Assembly (NCBI GenBank): GCA_023393235.1
Contig: JAEWMH010000100.1
Span: 1 to 30,185 of the forward strand
Direction of reading: 5' to 3'
Length of the DNA stretch: 30,185 nt
DNA from: Bacillota bacterium
Lineage (GTDB): Bacteria; Bacillota; Bacilli; Paenibacillales; NBRC-103111
The position numbers and the translations under genes are program-made. Shown piece after piece: positions 6,328 through 13,356 of this stretch. The notes beneath the pieces are model-generated. The model was not told the DNA's origin and searched no databases. It worked only from the letters and a program-made list of their open reading frames with translations. Positions within the stretch are counted from its first letter, which is position 1; every line of letters begins with the position of its first letter.

Positions 6328-7460
6328 AAGCCATTATTGTGGACGACGAGCAGCCGTCCCTGGATCTGCTCAGGCTGCTCCTGGAGCGGGATGGCAGAAT
6401 CCGTCTGAGCGGCGCGTACAGGAAGCCGTCCGAAGCCCTGGCTGCACTGGAGGAGGCAGGGCCGGATGTGGCTTTCCTGGATGTGGACATGCCGCAGATG
6501 AACGGGCTTGAGCTGGCCAGGCGGATTCATGAGCGTCAGGAAGCGGTGGAAATTGTATTCGTTACCGCCTATGCCCAATACGCCATTGACGCTTTCCGGC
6601 GCAATGCCCTGGATTACCTGCTGAAGCCCCTGACCCCGGAGGCCGTCTCCGAAACGGTCAGCCGCCTCTACAAAAGACGCCAGCCTCAGGCGCTGCTGCC
6701 CGTGTCCACCCGCCCGGGGGAGATGCAGGCCGTTCTGTTCGGCGGCTTCGACCTTCTGGATGCCGCAGGCCAGCCTGTGAAATGGCGGACCCTAAAAACC
6801 AAGGAAATCATGGCTTATTTTCTCGCGAAGGAAGGCCAGCCTGTATCCAAGTGGGAGCTGATGGCCGATTTATGGCCCGAGCTGAACGAGGAGCAGAGCC
6901 GGACTTATCTCCATACCACCCTTTATAACCTGAAAAAAGCCCTGAAGGAAGCCGGCAGCAGCAGCCAGATCCACTACGTGTCCGGGCAGTACCACGCCAG
7001 CTTCGGGGATATTGCCAGCCCGCTGCGGGTATTCCGGGATTTTGAACGGAGCCGCCCGCCGCTTGCGGAGGAGGCTCTGGGGCAATACCAAGCCCTTACC
7101 ACTCTATATCAGGGGGAGCTGTTCGCCAGGCTGGATTATCCCTGGAGCGGTCCCATCCGGGAAATGTGCTTTGGCCTGTTCCGGCAGTCCTGCATCCGCC
7201 TGAGCCGTTATTATCTGGACAAGGGAGAGCCGGAGGCCGCGGCGAAAGCGGCAGGCCAGCTTTTGGCCCAATCGGAAATCGACGAAGAAGCCCATGAGAT
7301 GATGCTGGAGATCCACTTCTGCAAAAAAGACAGAATGGCTTTAAAGCACCAGTATGAGCTGCTCAAAAAAGTCCTGCTTTCGGAGCTGGGGCTGCCCCCG
7401 AAGCCGGCGGTGGAACGGCTGTATGCCGGGATGATGGAGCAGATCGGCTCGGGTCCTTGA
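6324..7460 (+). CDS. Orphan response regulator: receiver plus OmpR-type HTH plus bacterial transcriptional activator (BTAD) domain
   Basis: The 378-residue protein has three parts. A receiver domain (1-120) has the acidic pair Asp7/Asp8, phospho-acceptor Asp53 in FLDVDMP, Thr81 and Lys101 in LLKP. A winged-helix trans_reg_C-type DNA-binding domain (about 135-230) contains LKTKEIMAYFLAKEGQPVSKWELMADLWP. A TPR-rich BTAD domain (about 240-370) resembles the C-terminal half of SARP activators. The start is ATG 6324, overlapping the previous stop as ATGA, so its level is tied to the PPDK regulator. No histidine kinase gene lies in the window, so its partner is elsewhere or absent. All key phosphorylation residues are present. 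A strong terminator follows 11 bases after the stop. Confidence 0.9.
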   Translation: MKAIIVDDEQPSLDLLRLLLERDGRIRLSGAYRKPSEALAALEEAGPDVAFLDVDMPQMNGLELARRIHERQEAVEIVFVTAYAQYAIDAFRRNALDYLLKPLTPEAVSETVSRLYKRRQPQALLPVSTRPGEMQAVLFGGFDLLDAAGQPVKWRTLKTKEIMAYFLAKEGQPVSKWELMADLWPELNEEQSRTYLHTTLYNLKKALKEAGSSSQIHYVSGQYHASFGDIASPLRVFRDFERSRPPLAEEALGQYQALTTLYQGELFARLDYPWSGPIREMCFGLFRQSCIRLSRYYLDKGEPEAAAKAAGQLLAQSEIDEEAHEMMLEIHFCKKDRMALKHQYELLKKVLLSELGLPPKPAVERLYAGMMEQIGSGP

Positions 7461-7471
7461 AAATAAACGTC

Positions 7472-7500
7472 AAAAAAGCCGGATTGCTCCGGCTTTTTTT
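7472..7500 (+). terminator. Bidirectional terminator between convergent genes
   Basis: AAAAAGCCGGA, loop TTGC, TCCGGCTTTTTTT: a perfect stem with T runs on either strand. It serves the response regulator on plus and the secreted protein gene (ending at 7517) on minus. Confidence 0.9.
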
Positions 7501-7516
7501 GTATGGATGGGGCCAA

Positions 7517-8365
7517 TCAGGAGGCAGACTCTACGCTTGCGCCTGCTGAGGGGGAAGCAGATGCGGCCGGGGCTTTGATTTTGCCCTTAACCGGGTGGTC
7601 CGTTCCCTTGCGGTCGATGAAGGTTTTCAGCTCACCGGTCAGGCTGTCCTTGATTTTGGCGATCAGGTCGTCAGAGGTGATCCCCTTGCTTTCAGCAATC
7701 TCCGCCAGGGATTTGCCCTCCTGCAGAAGGGTGCTCAGTTCATCCTCGGTGATGCCCAGAATAGCGGCCAGATCCGCATTGCTGGCAAAGCCGCCCCGTA
7801 AGCCATGCTCCCCTCTGATGCCTTTTCCGATCTTCTGGCCGTTGGCATCGGTGCCGGCGGCATCCTTTTGCTTCAAACCGGTGCGTTCAATCTGTTTCTT
7901 CAGGTGGTCAGACAGGCTGGTTGTGAGCTTGTCCGCCTGCTCCTGGGTCAGCTTGCCCGCTGTGACCGCCTCGCCGATGGCTGCAGTTTGGGCAGACACC
8001 AGCTTCGCCAGATAGTCCTCCTCGGTCAGTCCGGCTGCGGCTGCGATTTGCACCCAGGTGAGTCCCTGCTCCAACTGGGCGGAAACAGCGGATTCCTCCA
8101 CATTGAGAATGGTCGCGGTTTGCTTCAGCAGATCGGTTTTGCCGAAGCCCGCCAGACCTCCCCCGCGTTTGCCGAAATCGCCGCCGCGGAAGCCGGCTTC
8201 TCCATGCCCGCCGGGACGGTTCTCACGGGTGGTATCGGTAATGGAGGTGGAGGTGTCACCGGAGGCTGCGGCAAAAACCTGATTATGTACCAGACCTGCC
8301 CCGCCTACGAGAACGGCTGCTGCCAATACACCGGAGATGATGGTTTTGTTTGCGGATTTTTTCAT
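7517..8365 (-). CDS. Secreted protein with two internal helical repeats, function unknown
   Basis: The 282-residue protein starts MKKSANKTIISGVLAAAVLVGGAGLVHNQVFAAA, a clear Sec signal peptide with likely cleavage after AAA near residue 34. Next come a Gly/Arg-rich linker (about 47-73) and a first repeat (about 76-140, DLLKQTATILNVEESAVSAQ, LEQGLTWVQIAAAAGL). After a second glycine-rich linker there is a second repeat (about 202-255, DLAAILGITEDELSTLL, LQEGKSLAEIAESKGI), then a Pro/Ala/Ser tail. The shared pattern is L-x(2-3)-G-x-(S/T)-L/W-x-x-I-A-x-x-x-G-(I/L)-T followed by a charged turn. I do not recognise an enzyme. The composition suggests an exported or wall-associated protein. GGGAAGGA lies 10 bases before the ATG. 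Confidence 0.8.
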   Translation of the reverse strand: MKKSANKTIISGVLAAAVLVGGAGLVHNQVFAAASGDTSTSITDTTRENRPGGHGEAGFRGGDFGKRGGGLAGFGKTDLLKQTATILNVEESAVSAQLEQGLTWVQIAAAAGLTEEDYLAKLVSAQTAAIGEAVTAGKLTQEQADKLTTSLSDHLKKQIERTGLKQKDAAGTDANGQKIGKGIRGEHGLRGGFASNADLAAILGITEDELSTLLQEGKSLAEIAESKGITSDDLIAKIKDSLTGELKTFIDRKGTDHPVKGKIKAPAASASPSAGASVESAS

Positions 8366-8862
8366 AACGGAATCATCCTTCCCTAATGAGGTTTATCTTG
8401 CTCCTCCAGCATAAAACCCCAACCTTAAACCCGTCTGAGCGCCCGCTTAATGTTCACTTAAAATCCTGGCTTCCCGCAGGTTACCCCCTGAAAACCAAAG
8501 GAGGTCTCGAACAGGGGGAAGTCTTGAAAAAAGGGGGAGCATCGGCAGTGTTAGCGTGATGCTGTCCGGCGCCAGTGCTGCCTCCCTTTTGCCGGACTGT
8601 AGATCCGTTATTGCGCTCAAAAACGCCTTTTTTCCTCCGAACCGGACACAGGAGCCGCTATTTGTGTAAAACCAGGAGGATTCCATGCCAAAAGGGCCGG
8701 ATAACGGATCGTCTGTCCGCGAAAATCGAAAAGTGGTCCCAATAAGCAAAATAACGGCTTTACGGTCCGCGAGTTCAACCCGGCATCGTAGAACGGCAAA
8801 TTTTGATGGGGACAGCGGTGTGTTGGCAGGTTGGAAGACTTAGCAGCCTGCTCCAACCGCGC
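8366..8862. other. Intergenic stretch holding repeat array R2, no gene seen
   Basis: About 500 bases between the secreted protein gene and the kduD terminator. Minus-strand open frames of 100 and 79 codons run straight through the repeat units and have no ribosome binding site, so they are not called. The upstream region of the secreted gene must lie in 8366-8460, but I see no good promoter hexamers there. Confidence 0.6.
8587..8773. repeat. Intergenic array R2: two minus plus two plus copies, 50-bp period
   Basis: The core is ATAACGGATCTACAGTCCG followed by an A-rich end. On the minus strand, copies begin at 8611 (ATAACGGATCTACAGTCCGG) and 8661 (ATAGCGGCTCCTGTGTCCGG). On the plus strand they begin at 8701 (ATAACGGATCGTCTGTCCGC) and 8751 (ATAACGGCTTTACGGTCCGC). 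The steps are exactly 50 on both arms, and the array is symmetric about 8681, so the arms are imperfect reverse complements of each other. Confidence 0.8.
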
Positions 8863-8894
8863 AAAAAAACCAGCCCCGCAAAAGCGGGACCGGT
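8863..8894 (-). terminator. Terminator of the deoR-kduD unit
   Basis: On the minus strand: ACCGGTCCCGC, loop TTTT, GCGGGGCTGGT followed by a run of seven T. Confidence 0.85.
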
Positions 8895-8939
8895 CTGAAT
8901 GCTGCCTCGGCAGCCTGTAAGCTCAATGAAACGCGGGGA

Positions 8940-9695
8940 TTAGCGTGCTTGCCAGCCGCCGTCCACGTTCAGGATATGGCCATGCAGGTAGTCGGAAGCG
9001 GAGGAAGCCAGGAATACGGCAGGGCCGCCCAGGTCTTCCGGTTGGCCCCAACGGCCGGCCGGGATACGTGCAGTGATGGTATCGGTACGCTCGGCATCCT
9101 GACGGATCGGAGCAGTGTTGCGGGTTTCGAAATATCCGGGAGCGATGGCATTAACATTAACGCCCTTGGACGCCCACTCGTTGGCGAATGCCTTGGTCAG
9201 ACCGGCAACGCCATGCTTGGAGGCTGCGTAGCCAGGAACCAGGATACCGCCCTCGTAGGACAACATGGAAGCGACGCTGATGATTTTGCCGGATCCGCGT
9301 TCGATCATGTGACGGCCTACCAGCTGGGTCAGGAAGAACACAGTGTTCAGGTTCAGGTTGATAACATCATGCCAGTCCTTGGCAGAGTGCTCGGCGATCG
9401 GAGCGCGGCGGATAATACCCGCGTTGTTTACCAGGATGTCGATGTGTCCGAAAGCAGCGACTGCCTTCTCAACAACACCCGGAAGCTCTTCTTCCTTGCT
9501 CAGGTCAGCGGTGATAACGTGGCAGCGGCGGCCGATTTTATTGCACTCGTTCAATACAGTGTCATCGTTATCGGTATAGGTAACCAATACCAAATCTGCG
9601 CCTGCGTTGGCCAGGGCCAAGGACATGCCGGCTCCGAGACCTACTGTACCGCCTGTGACTAATGCTACTTTTCCTGTGAGATCAAACGCGCTCAT
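8940..9695 (-). CDS. kduD: 2-dehydro-3-deoxy-D-gluconate 5-dehydrogenase (KduD-type short-chain dehydrogenase)
   Basis: An NAD(P)-dependent short-chain dehydrogenase of 251 residues. KduD interconverts 2,5-diketo-3-deoxygluconate and 2-keto-3-deoxygluconate in pectin and uronate breakdown. Visible features are the cofactor motif TGGTVGLG (14-21), NNAG, a catalytic serine in ISVASM, Tyr156 and Lys160 in YAASK, and a C-terminal segment typical of KduD (ASDYLHGHILNVDGGW and RIPAGRWGQPEDLGGPAVFL). Start ATG 9693-9695 has AAAGGAG 8 bases upstream. It lies 48 bases behind the DeoR-type regulator on the same strand and ends at a terminator, so the two form one unit. Substrate specificity within this subfamily also includes gluconate 5-dehydrogenase, so the assignment is good but not certain. 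Confidence 0.85.
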   Translation of the reverse strand: MSAFDLTGKVALVTGGTVGLGAGMSLALANAGADLVLVTYTDNDDTVLNECNKIGRRCHVITADLSKEEELPGVVEKAVAAFGHIDILVNNAGIIRRAPIAEHSAKDWHDVINLNLNTVFFLTQLVGRHMIERGSGKIISVASMLSYEGGILVPGYAASKHGVAGLTKAFANEWASKGVNVNAIAPGYFETRNTAPIRQDAERTDTITARIPAGRWGQPEDLGGPAVFLASSASDYLHGHILNVDGGWQAR

Positions 9696-9743
9696 TAAGA
9701 CATCTCCTTTAAATTGGATAGGGATTGTGTAAAATGTATGGAA

Positions 9744-10496
9744 TCAGCGGATGAGCTGTATCCCTCTAGCCGTATAACGCTGGACGGTTTCTCCGGGCAG
9801 TCCGGGGTCCGTCACAATGGCCGTCAGCTCCTCCGGTTTGGCGAAGGTAAGCAGGGCACATTGGTTGAACTTCGTGTGGTCCGCTACACAATAGCATTCC
9901 GCAGCAGCCTGCATAATAGCACGCTTTTGGCCCACTATGGCCTGGGTAAATACCGTAAGCCCGTATTCCTCGTGAATGCCCGTTGCGGAAATAAACGCCT
10001 TCTGGATGTTCATGTTGCCGATGATGGAGGCGAAATTTTCGTTAATCAGCTGGTTGCGGTTGCGGTAGCCGCCAGGGACCACCAGTCTTACCTTGTCTTT
10101 CTTCACCAGCTCCCCGATGATAAACAGGTCGTTGGTGACGACGGTGATAGGAATGTTATCCAGGAGCTTCGCCATAGCCAGCGTCGTACTGCCGCCGTCC
10201 AATGCGATAACCTCTCCGGTATTCACAAGCTCCAGACCCCGCCTGGCCGCCTGTGCCTTAGCATCCTCGTTCTTCGAATTAGGCAGGGAGTCGGGAAACA
10301 ACCCGGCAAAGCCTTCATTGGCCAATGCCGCCCCGCCGTGGAATCTCCGCAGCAGGCCCTTCTTCTCCAGCTTCTCCAGATCCTCGCGGATGGTCTTGCC
10401 GGATACGCCTAATTCCTCGCTGAGCCTGGACACGTTGGCTTCCTTCTCGGTAATGAGGATTTCCAAAATTTGCTCGTGACGCTTGATGGTGGACAT
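9744..10496 (-). CDS. DeoR-family transcriptional regulator
   Basis: A 250-residue repressor with an N-terminal DeoR winged helix (residues 2-58: STIKRHEQILEILITEKEANVSRLSEELGVSGKTIREDLEKLEKKGLLRRFHGGA in outline) and a C-terminal sugar-phosphate sensor domain (about 75-235) carrying the VIALDGGSTT signature. The longest frame begins at 10553, but ATG 10494-10496 is the right start: it has GGAGG with 7-base spacing and gives the standard family N-terminus. The gene precedes kduD in the same unit, so it probably controls itself and kduD in response to a phosphorylated sugar acid. A perfect 16-bp palindrome sits at its predicted transcription start. Confidence 0.9.
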   Translation of the reverse strand: MSTIKRHEQILEILITEKEANVSRLSEELGVSGKTIREDLEKLEKKGLLRRFHGGAALANEGFAGLFPDSLPNSKNEDAKAQAARRGLELVNTGEVIALDGGSTTLAMAKLLDNIPITVVTNDLFIIGELVKKDKVRLVVPGGYRNRNQLINENFASIIGNMNIQKAFISATGIHEEYGLTVFTQAIVGQKRAIMQAAAECYCVADHTKFNQCALLTFAKPEELTAIVTDPGLPGETVQRYTARGIQLIR

Positions 10497-10550
10497 AAGC
10501 TTGCCTCCGAGGAGAGAATCGGGGAAGCAACACAATCCGCTCTCCCCCGG

Positions 10551-10566
10551 CAAACATCGATGTTTG
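10551..10566. promoter_or_regulatory. Perfect 16-bp palindrome, candidate operator of the DeoR-type regulator
   Basis: CAAACATCGATGTTTG reads the same on both strands. It begins 6 bases downstream of the predicted -10 box on the minus strand, overlapping the expected transcription start. Confidence 0.5.
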
Positions 10567-10571
10567 AATAT

Positions 10572-10600
10572 ACTATATCACACTTCCAAATGAACGTAAA
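10572..10600 (-). promoter_or_regulatory. Promoter of the deoR-kduD unit
   Basis: Minus strand TTTACG (plus 10595-10600), 17-base spacer, TATAGT (plus 10572-10577). The upstream side carries two TTTGGAA and two GTTCATT motifs (plus 10585-10625), possibly a second regulator site. Confidence 0.55.
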
Positions 10601-10635
10601 TAAACCTTAATGAACATTCCAAACATTTTTTTTGC

Positions 10636-10673
10636 GAAAAAAAAGAATAACCTCCCAAGCCGAACCCGGGAGG
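10636..10673 (-). terminator. Terminator of the alpha/beta-hydrolase unit
   Basis: Minus strand CCTCCCGGGTTCGGCTTGGGAGG, then TTATTC and a run of eight T. It lies about 70 bases after the hydrolase stop. Confidence 0.7.
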
Positions 10674-10743
10674 ATGCCAGTACTTATTATGCTTCAAACT
10701 CTTAACTCCATACGGCAGATTTCCAGAAAACCAGAATTCTGCC

Positions 10744-11559
10744 TTAAATGACGTAGTGGTTCCACTCGCCGCGTTTGGGATCGTGAATACGCAGCCAGTC
10801 CGCTGTCAGGCCAAACAGCCGGTCACGGATTTCCTGTCCTGTGAAGGAGTGGTCTGCGTACGGCAGAATCTCCTTGTCGCTCATGCCATCGCTCCGCAGC
10901 CAGAAGGCCTTCTGATAGAGATGGGCGGCGTCGCTGGCAATCACCTCATCCTCCGCACCATGGAGAACCAATACATCGCCGCGGATCTGTCTGGTTTCCT
11001 GCAGCGGATGGGCGTTTGCGAGAGATTGAAGGAAACGGTCGGTCAGGGTATAGCCCAGATAGTCAGTTTGCCCTGCGGCGATGATGTTCCGGTGCGCCTC
11101 CTGGCCGATGATCCGGACTATATCCGTCAGAGGGTGGGCAACGGGGGCCCACAGCACCAGCCGCTTTACCCTTCTGTCGCGGAAGGCGGTTTGTACGGCA
11201 ACGGCGCCGCCCAGGCTATGGCCCAGAAGGGTAACCCGGGACAGATCCACACAATCGAAGGAGAGGGTATAGTCCAGCATAATGCGGGTTTCCTTGATCA
11301 GCTGCTCCATACCGCCGTCCCCGTAGCTTCCGGTGCTTTCGCCGCAGCCGCCATAATCGAAGCGGACCACCAGATAGCCGGCGTCGCTGAAGTAGCGCGC
11401 TGCCTGGACGAACAGCCGGTCCACGCCGATCCGGCTGCCGGTAAAGCCATGGCAGAACACAATCAGGGGCAGGGTTTCCCCTTTGCCGCCGCCAGACGGA
11501 TAGTGCATGGTAACGGCCAGGTCTGCTTGTTCTGTTTTGACGATATGCTGAAGCTCCAT
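10744..11559 (-). CDS. Alpha/beta hydrolase (serine esterase/peptidase-like)
   Basis: A 271-residue cytoplasmic hydrolase. It has the oxyanion HGFTGSR (37-43), the nucleophile elbow GHSLGG with Ser115, a probable acid in LHGAEDEV and a catalytic His in YADHSF. This set and the length fit the family of BAAT/feruloyl-esterase-like or dipeptidyl-peptidase-like hydrolases, in which the natural substrate is usually unknown. Start ATG 11557-11559 (MELQHIVKTEQ) has GGAGGGG with good spacing; the longer frame to 11625 adds residues without a signal. It lies 66 bases behind the coiled-coil gene and probably shares its transcript. It is divergent from araR, so a role with plant-derived esters is possible but not shown. 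Confidence 0.82.
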   Translation of the reverse strand: MELQHIVKTEQADLAVTMHYPSGGGKGETLPLIVFCHGFTGSRIGVDRLFVQAARYFSDAGYLVVRFDYGGCGESTGSYGDGGMEQLIKETRIMLDYTLSFDCVDLSRVTLLGHSLGGAVAVQTAFRDRRVKRLVLWAPVAHPLTDIVRIIGQEAHRNIIAAGQTDYLGYTLTDRFLQSLANAHPLQETRQIRGDVLVLHGAEDEVIASDAAHLYQKAFWLRSDGMSDKEILPYADHSFTGQEIRDRLFGLTADWLRIHDPKRGEWNHYVI

Positions 11560-11625
11560 ACAAACCCCTCCATCGTGTGCAGTTCCTTGTTTGATGTCCC
11601 GAGGGACAAAGATGTGCCCGCTCAA

Positions 11626-11955
11626 TCAGCTGATAATGGCCAGCTGCCGGGATATCTCCAGCCGCTGCTGCTTGAGGAGAAGAAGCCGCTCAATCAGCTC
11701 TTCCTGCTCCTTTTTGTCGCGTCCCCGGAGCTCGGCGTACAATTCCAGCAATAGCCCGTTCACTTCATCATACTGGCGCCAAAGCTCATCCTTTGTTTTC
11801 GCCTTCCATTCGGAGGCGATACGCTGCTCCTTTTCCTCCAGGGCCTGCAGAATCTCCCGCTGCCACTCCGGGTCACCATGCTCTCCCGCATAGTTATATA
11901 AGTCCAAATGGTCGTTGATCCATTGATTGGTGTATTGGGGATGCGTCACATTCAT
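11626..11955 (-). CDS. Small coiled-coil protein, 109 residues, unknown function
   Basis: Begins MNVTHPQYTNQWINDHLDLYNYAGEHGD; the rest is highly charged and helical, with long Glu/Lys/Leu runs (about 35-105) that look like a coiled coil. There are no cysteines, no signal peptide and no membrane segment. The longest frame starts at GTG 11964, but that codon sits one base from AAGGAG. ATG 11953-11955 is 10 bases away and more likely. It precedes the alpha/beta-hydrolase gene on the same strand and is divergent from araR. I do not recognise a family. Confidence 0.65.
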   Translation of the reverse strand: MNVTHPQYTNQWINDHLDLYNYAGEHGDPEWQREILQALEEKEQRIASEWKAKTKDELWRQYDEVNGLLLELYAELRGRDKKEQEELIERLLLLKQQRLEISRQLAIIS

Positions 11956-12071
11956 CTGCGCCACGCTCCTTCATTTAGCTTTGTTTATATACATAGTATT
12001 ATACTCAGAATTATTGGTATTTCAAGTGAGCGGGAGAATACTTTTTAGTGCAGCAGGATACAGGCAACAAC

Positions 12072-12083
12072 ATGTACATACAA
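12072..12083. promoter_or_regulatory. AraR-like operator at the araR promoter
   Basis: ATGTACATACAA matches 10 of 12 bases of the palindrome before araD (TTGTACGTACAA). It overlaps the -35 region of the araR promoter, consistent with autorepression. Confidence 0.55.
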
Positions 12084-12102
12084 CATGAAAAGATGATATA
12101 CT
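12073..12102 (+). promoter_or_regulatory. araR promoter
   Basis: TGTACA (12073-12078), 18-base spacer, TATACT (12097-12102). Confidence 0.5.
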
Positions 12103-12171
12103 GTTTACCATACAACTGCACGGTGTGGAATGCCATCGGGGGATTTAGCCAAGCCATTGGAGGTCTATGAT

Positions 12172-13257
12172 TTGAAGGAAAAAACGGTACCTAAATATAT
12201 GCAGGTCAAACAGGAAATCCAGGCCTGGTTTCACGGTGGAATGATGAGACCCGGGGATCTGATGCCCTCGGAAAATGAATTGGCAGAGCGTTTCGGCGTC
12301 AGCCGGCAAACCGTGAGGCAGGCCTTCGGCGAGCTGGAGGGGGAAGGCTGGCTGTCTCGCATCCAGGGGAAAGGAACCTTTGTGTCCGCACCCCAGACAG
12401 GCCATTCCGAATCTGTCCGGACGGTGGGTTTGATTACCACCTATATCTCCGACTACATCTTCCCCCATATCGTCCGCGGGGCGGAGGCGGCCCTGCGCAG
12501 CAAGGGCTACCGGCTTCTCCTGTCCAGCACGGACAACGACAAGCTGCGGGAGCGGGAGGCATTGGAGATGATGCTGGGCCAGCCCTTGAGCGGACTCATT
12601 ATCGAACCCACCAAAAGCGCGGAGGGCAACCCCAATCTGGACTTGTACCTGGCGCTGGAATACCGCGGGATTCCGTATATTATGCTGAACGAGCAGTACC
12701 CGGAACTGGATGGCCCCTGCCTGAAAACCGACGATGTCCTGGGCGGTGCCCTGTCGGTGCGGCATCTGCTGGAATTGGGTCATGAGCGGATTGCCGGCTT
12801 TTTCAAAATGGACGATATGCAGGGGGTGAACCGGCTGAAGGGGTTCCGCCAGGCTTACCGGGAGAAGGGCCTGGCCATTCAGCCTGAGCTTGTAGTTCAA
12901 TATGCCACGGAGGAAAAAGGGACCAAACCCTTGGAGGCGGCTATGCAGCTCCTGTCCCGGGAAACCGGCCGGCCTACGGCTTTTGTCTGTTACAACGACG
13001 AGCTCGCGGTCCAGCTGATGGAGGTCATCCGGCAGTCCGGCTTGTCCATACCGGAGGATGTGGCTGTGGTGGGCTTCGACGATTCCAGCCTTGCCACCGC
13101 TACAGAAACCAAGCTGACCACCCTGACCCACCCCAAATCCCTGATGGGCCAGGAGGCGGTGGAGCTGCTTCTGCGGATGATCGGAGGCAAGGCGGCCAAA
13201 CCCAAGGGGAAGCTCTATACCCCCGAATTAATTGTACGGTCCTCGACAAAAAAATAG
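12172..13257 (+). CDS. araR: Arabinose repressor AraR (GntR-type HTH, LacI-type sensor)
   Basis: Represses arabinose genes until L-arabinose binds. The N-terminus is a GntR winged helix (about 5-70: VPKYMQVKQEIQAWF, MPSENELAERFGVSRQTVRQAF, IQGKGTFVS). It is joined to a LacI/GalR periplasmic-binding-like domain (about 80-355, TVGLITTYISDYIFPHIVRG, GLIIEPTKS, TAFVCYNDELA, VAVVGFDDSSLAT). This hybrid layout is the mark of AraR. I start it at TTG 12172: GGAGGT at 12159-12164 is 7 bases away, and the resulting 361 residues match the Bacillus length. The ATG at 12130 would add 14 residues without a good site. It is followed by an AraR-type palindrome and the araD-araB-araA genes. Confidence 0.93.
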   Translation: MKEKTVPKYMQVKQEIQAWFHGGMMRPGDLMPSENELAERFGVSRQTVRQAFGELEGEGWLSRIQGKGTFVSAPQTGHSESVRTVGLITTYISDYIFPHIVRGAEAALRSKGYRLLLSSTDNDKLREREALEMMLGQPLSGLIIEPTKSAEGNPNLDLYLALEYRGIPYIMLNEQYPELDGPCLKTDDVLGGALSVRHLLELGHERIAGFFKMDDMQGVNRLKGFRQAYREKGLAIQPELVVQYATEEKGTKPLEAAMQLLSRETGRPTAFVCYNDELAVQLMEVIRQSGLSIPEDVAVVGFDDSSLATATETKLTTLTHPKSLMGQEAVELLLRMIGGKAAKPKGKLYTPELIVRSSTKK

Positions 13258-13265
13258 CCAAAGCT

Positions 13266-13295
13266 ATGGCAAACTTGTACGTACAATTGTATAAT
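13266..13295 (+). promoter_or_regulatory. araDBA promoter with AraR operator between the hexamers
   Basis: The operator TTGTACGTACAA (13275-13286) is a perfect 12-base palindrome close to the known AraR box. It sits just before a perfect TATAAT (13290-13295); a weak -35, ATGGCA, is at 13266-13271 with an 18-base spacer. Bound AraR would block the spacer. Confidence 0.8.
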
Positions 13296-13356
13296 AAGAA
13301 ATGACTGAAAGGCATGTGTTACCTTGCGGGAATTATTTAGGATAGGAGTGGGAGAG

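Noticed and set aside
8447..8856. Minus-strand frames of 100 and 79 codons
   Set aside because: They are produced by the R2 repeat array, lack start signals, and would encode the repeat itself.
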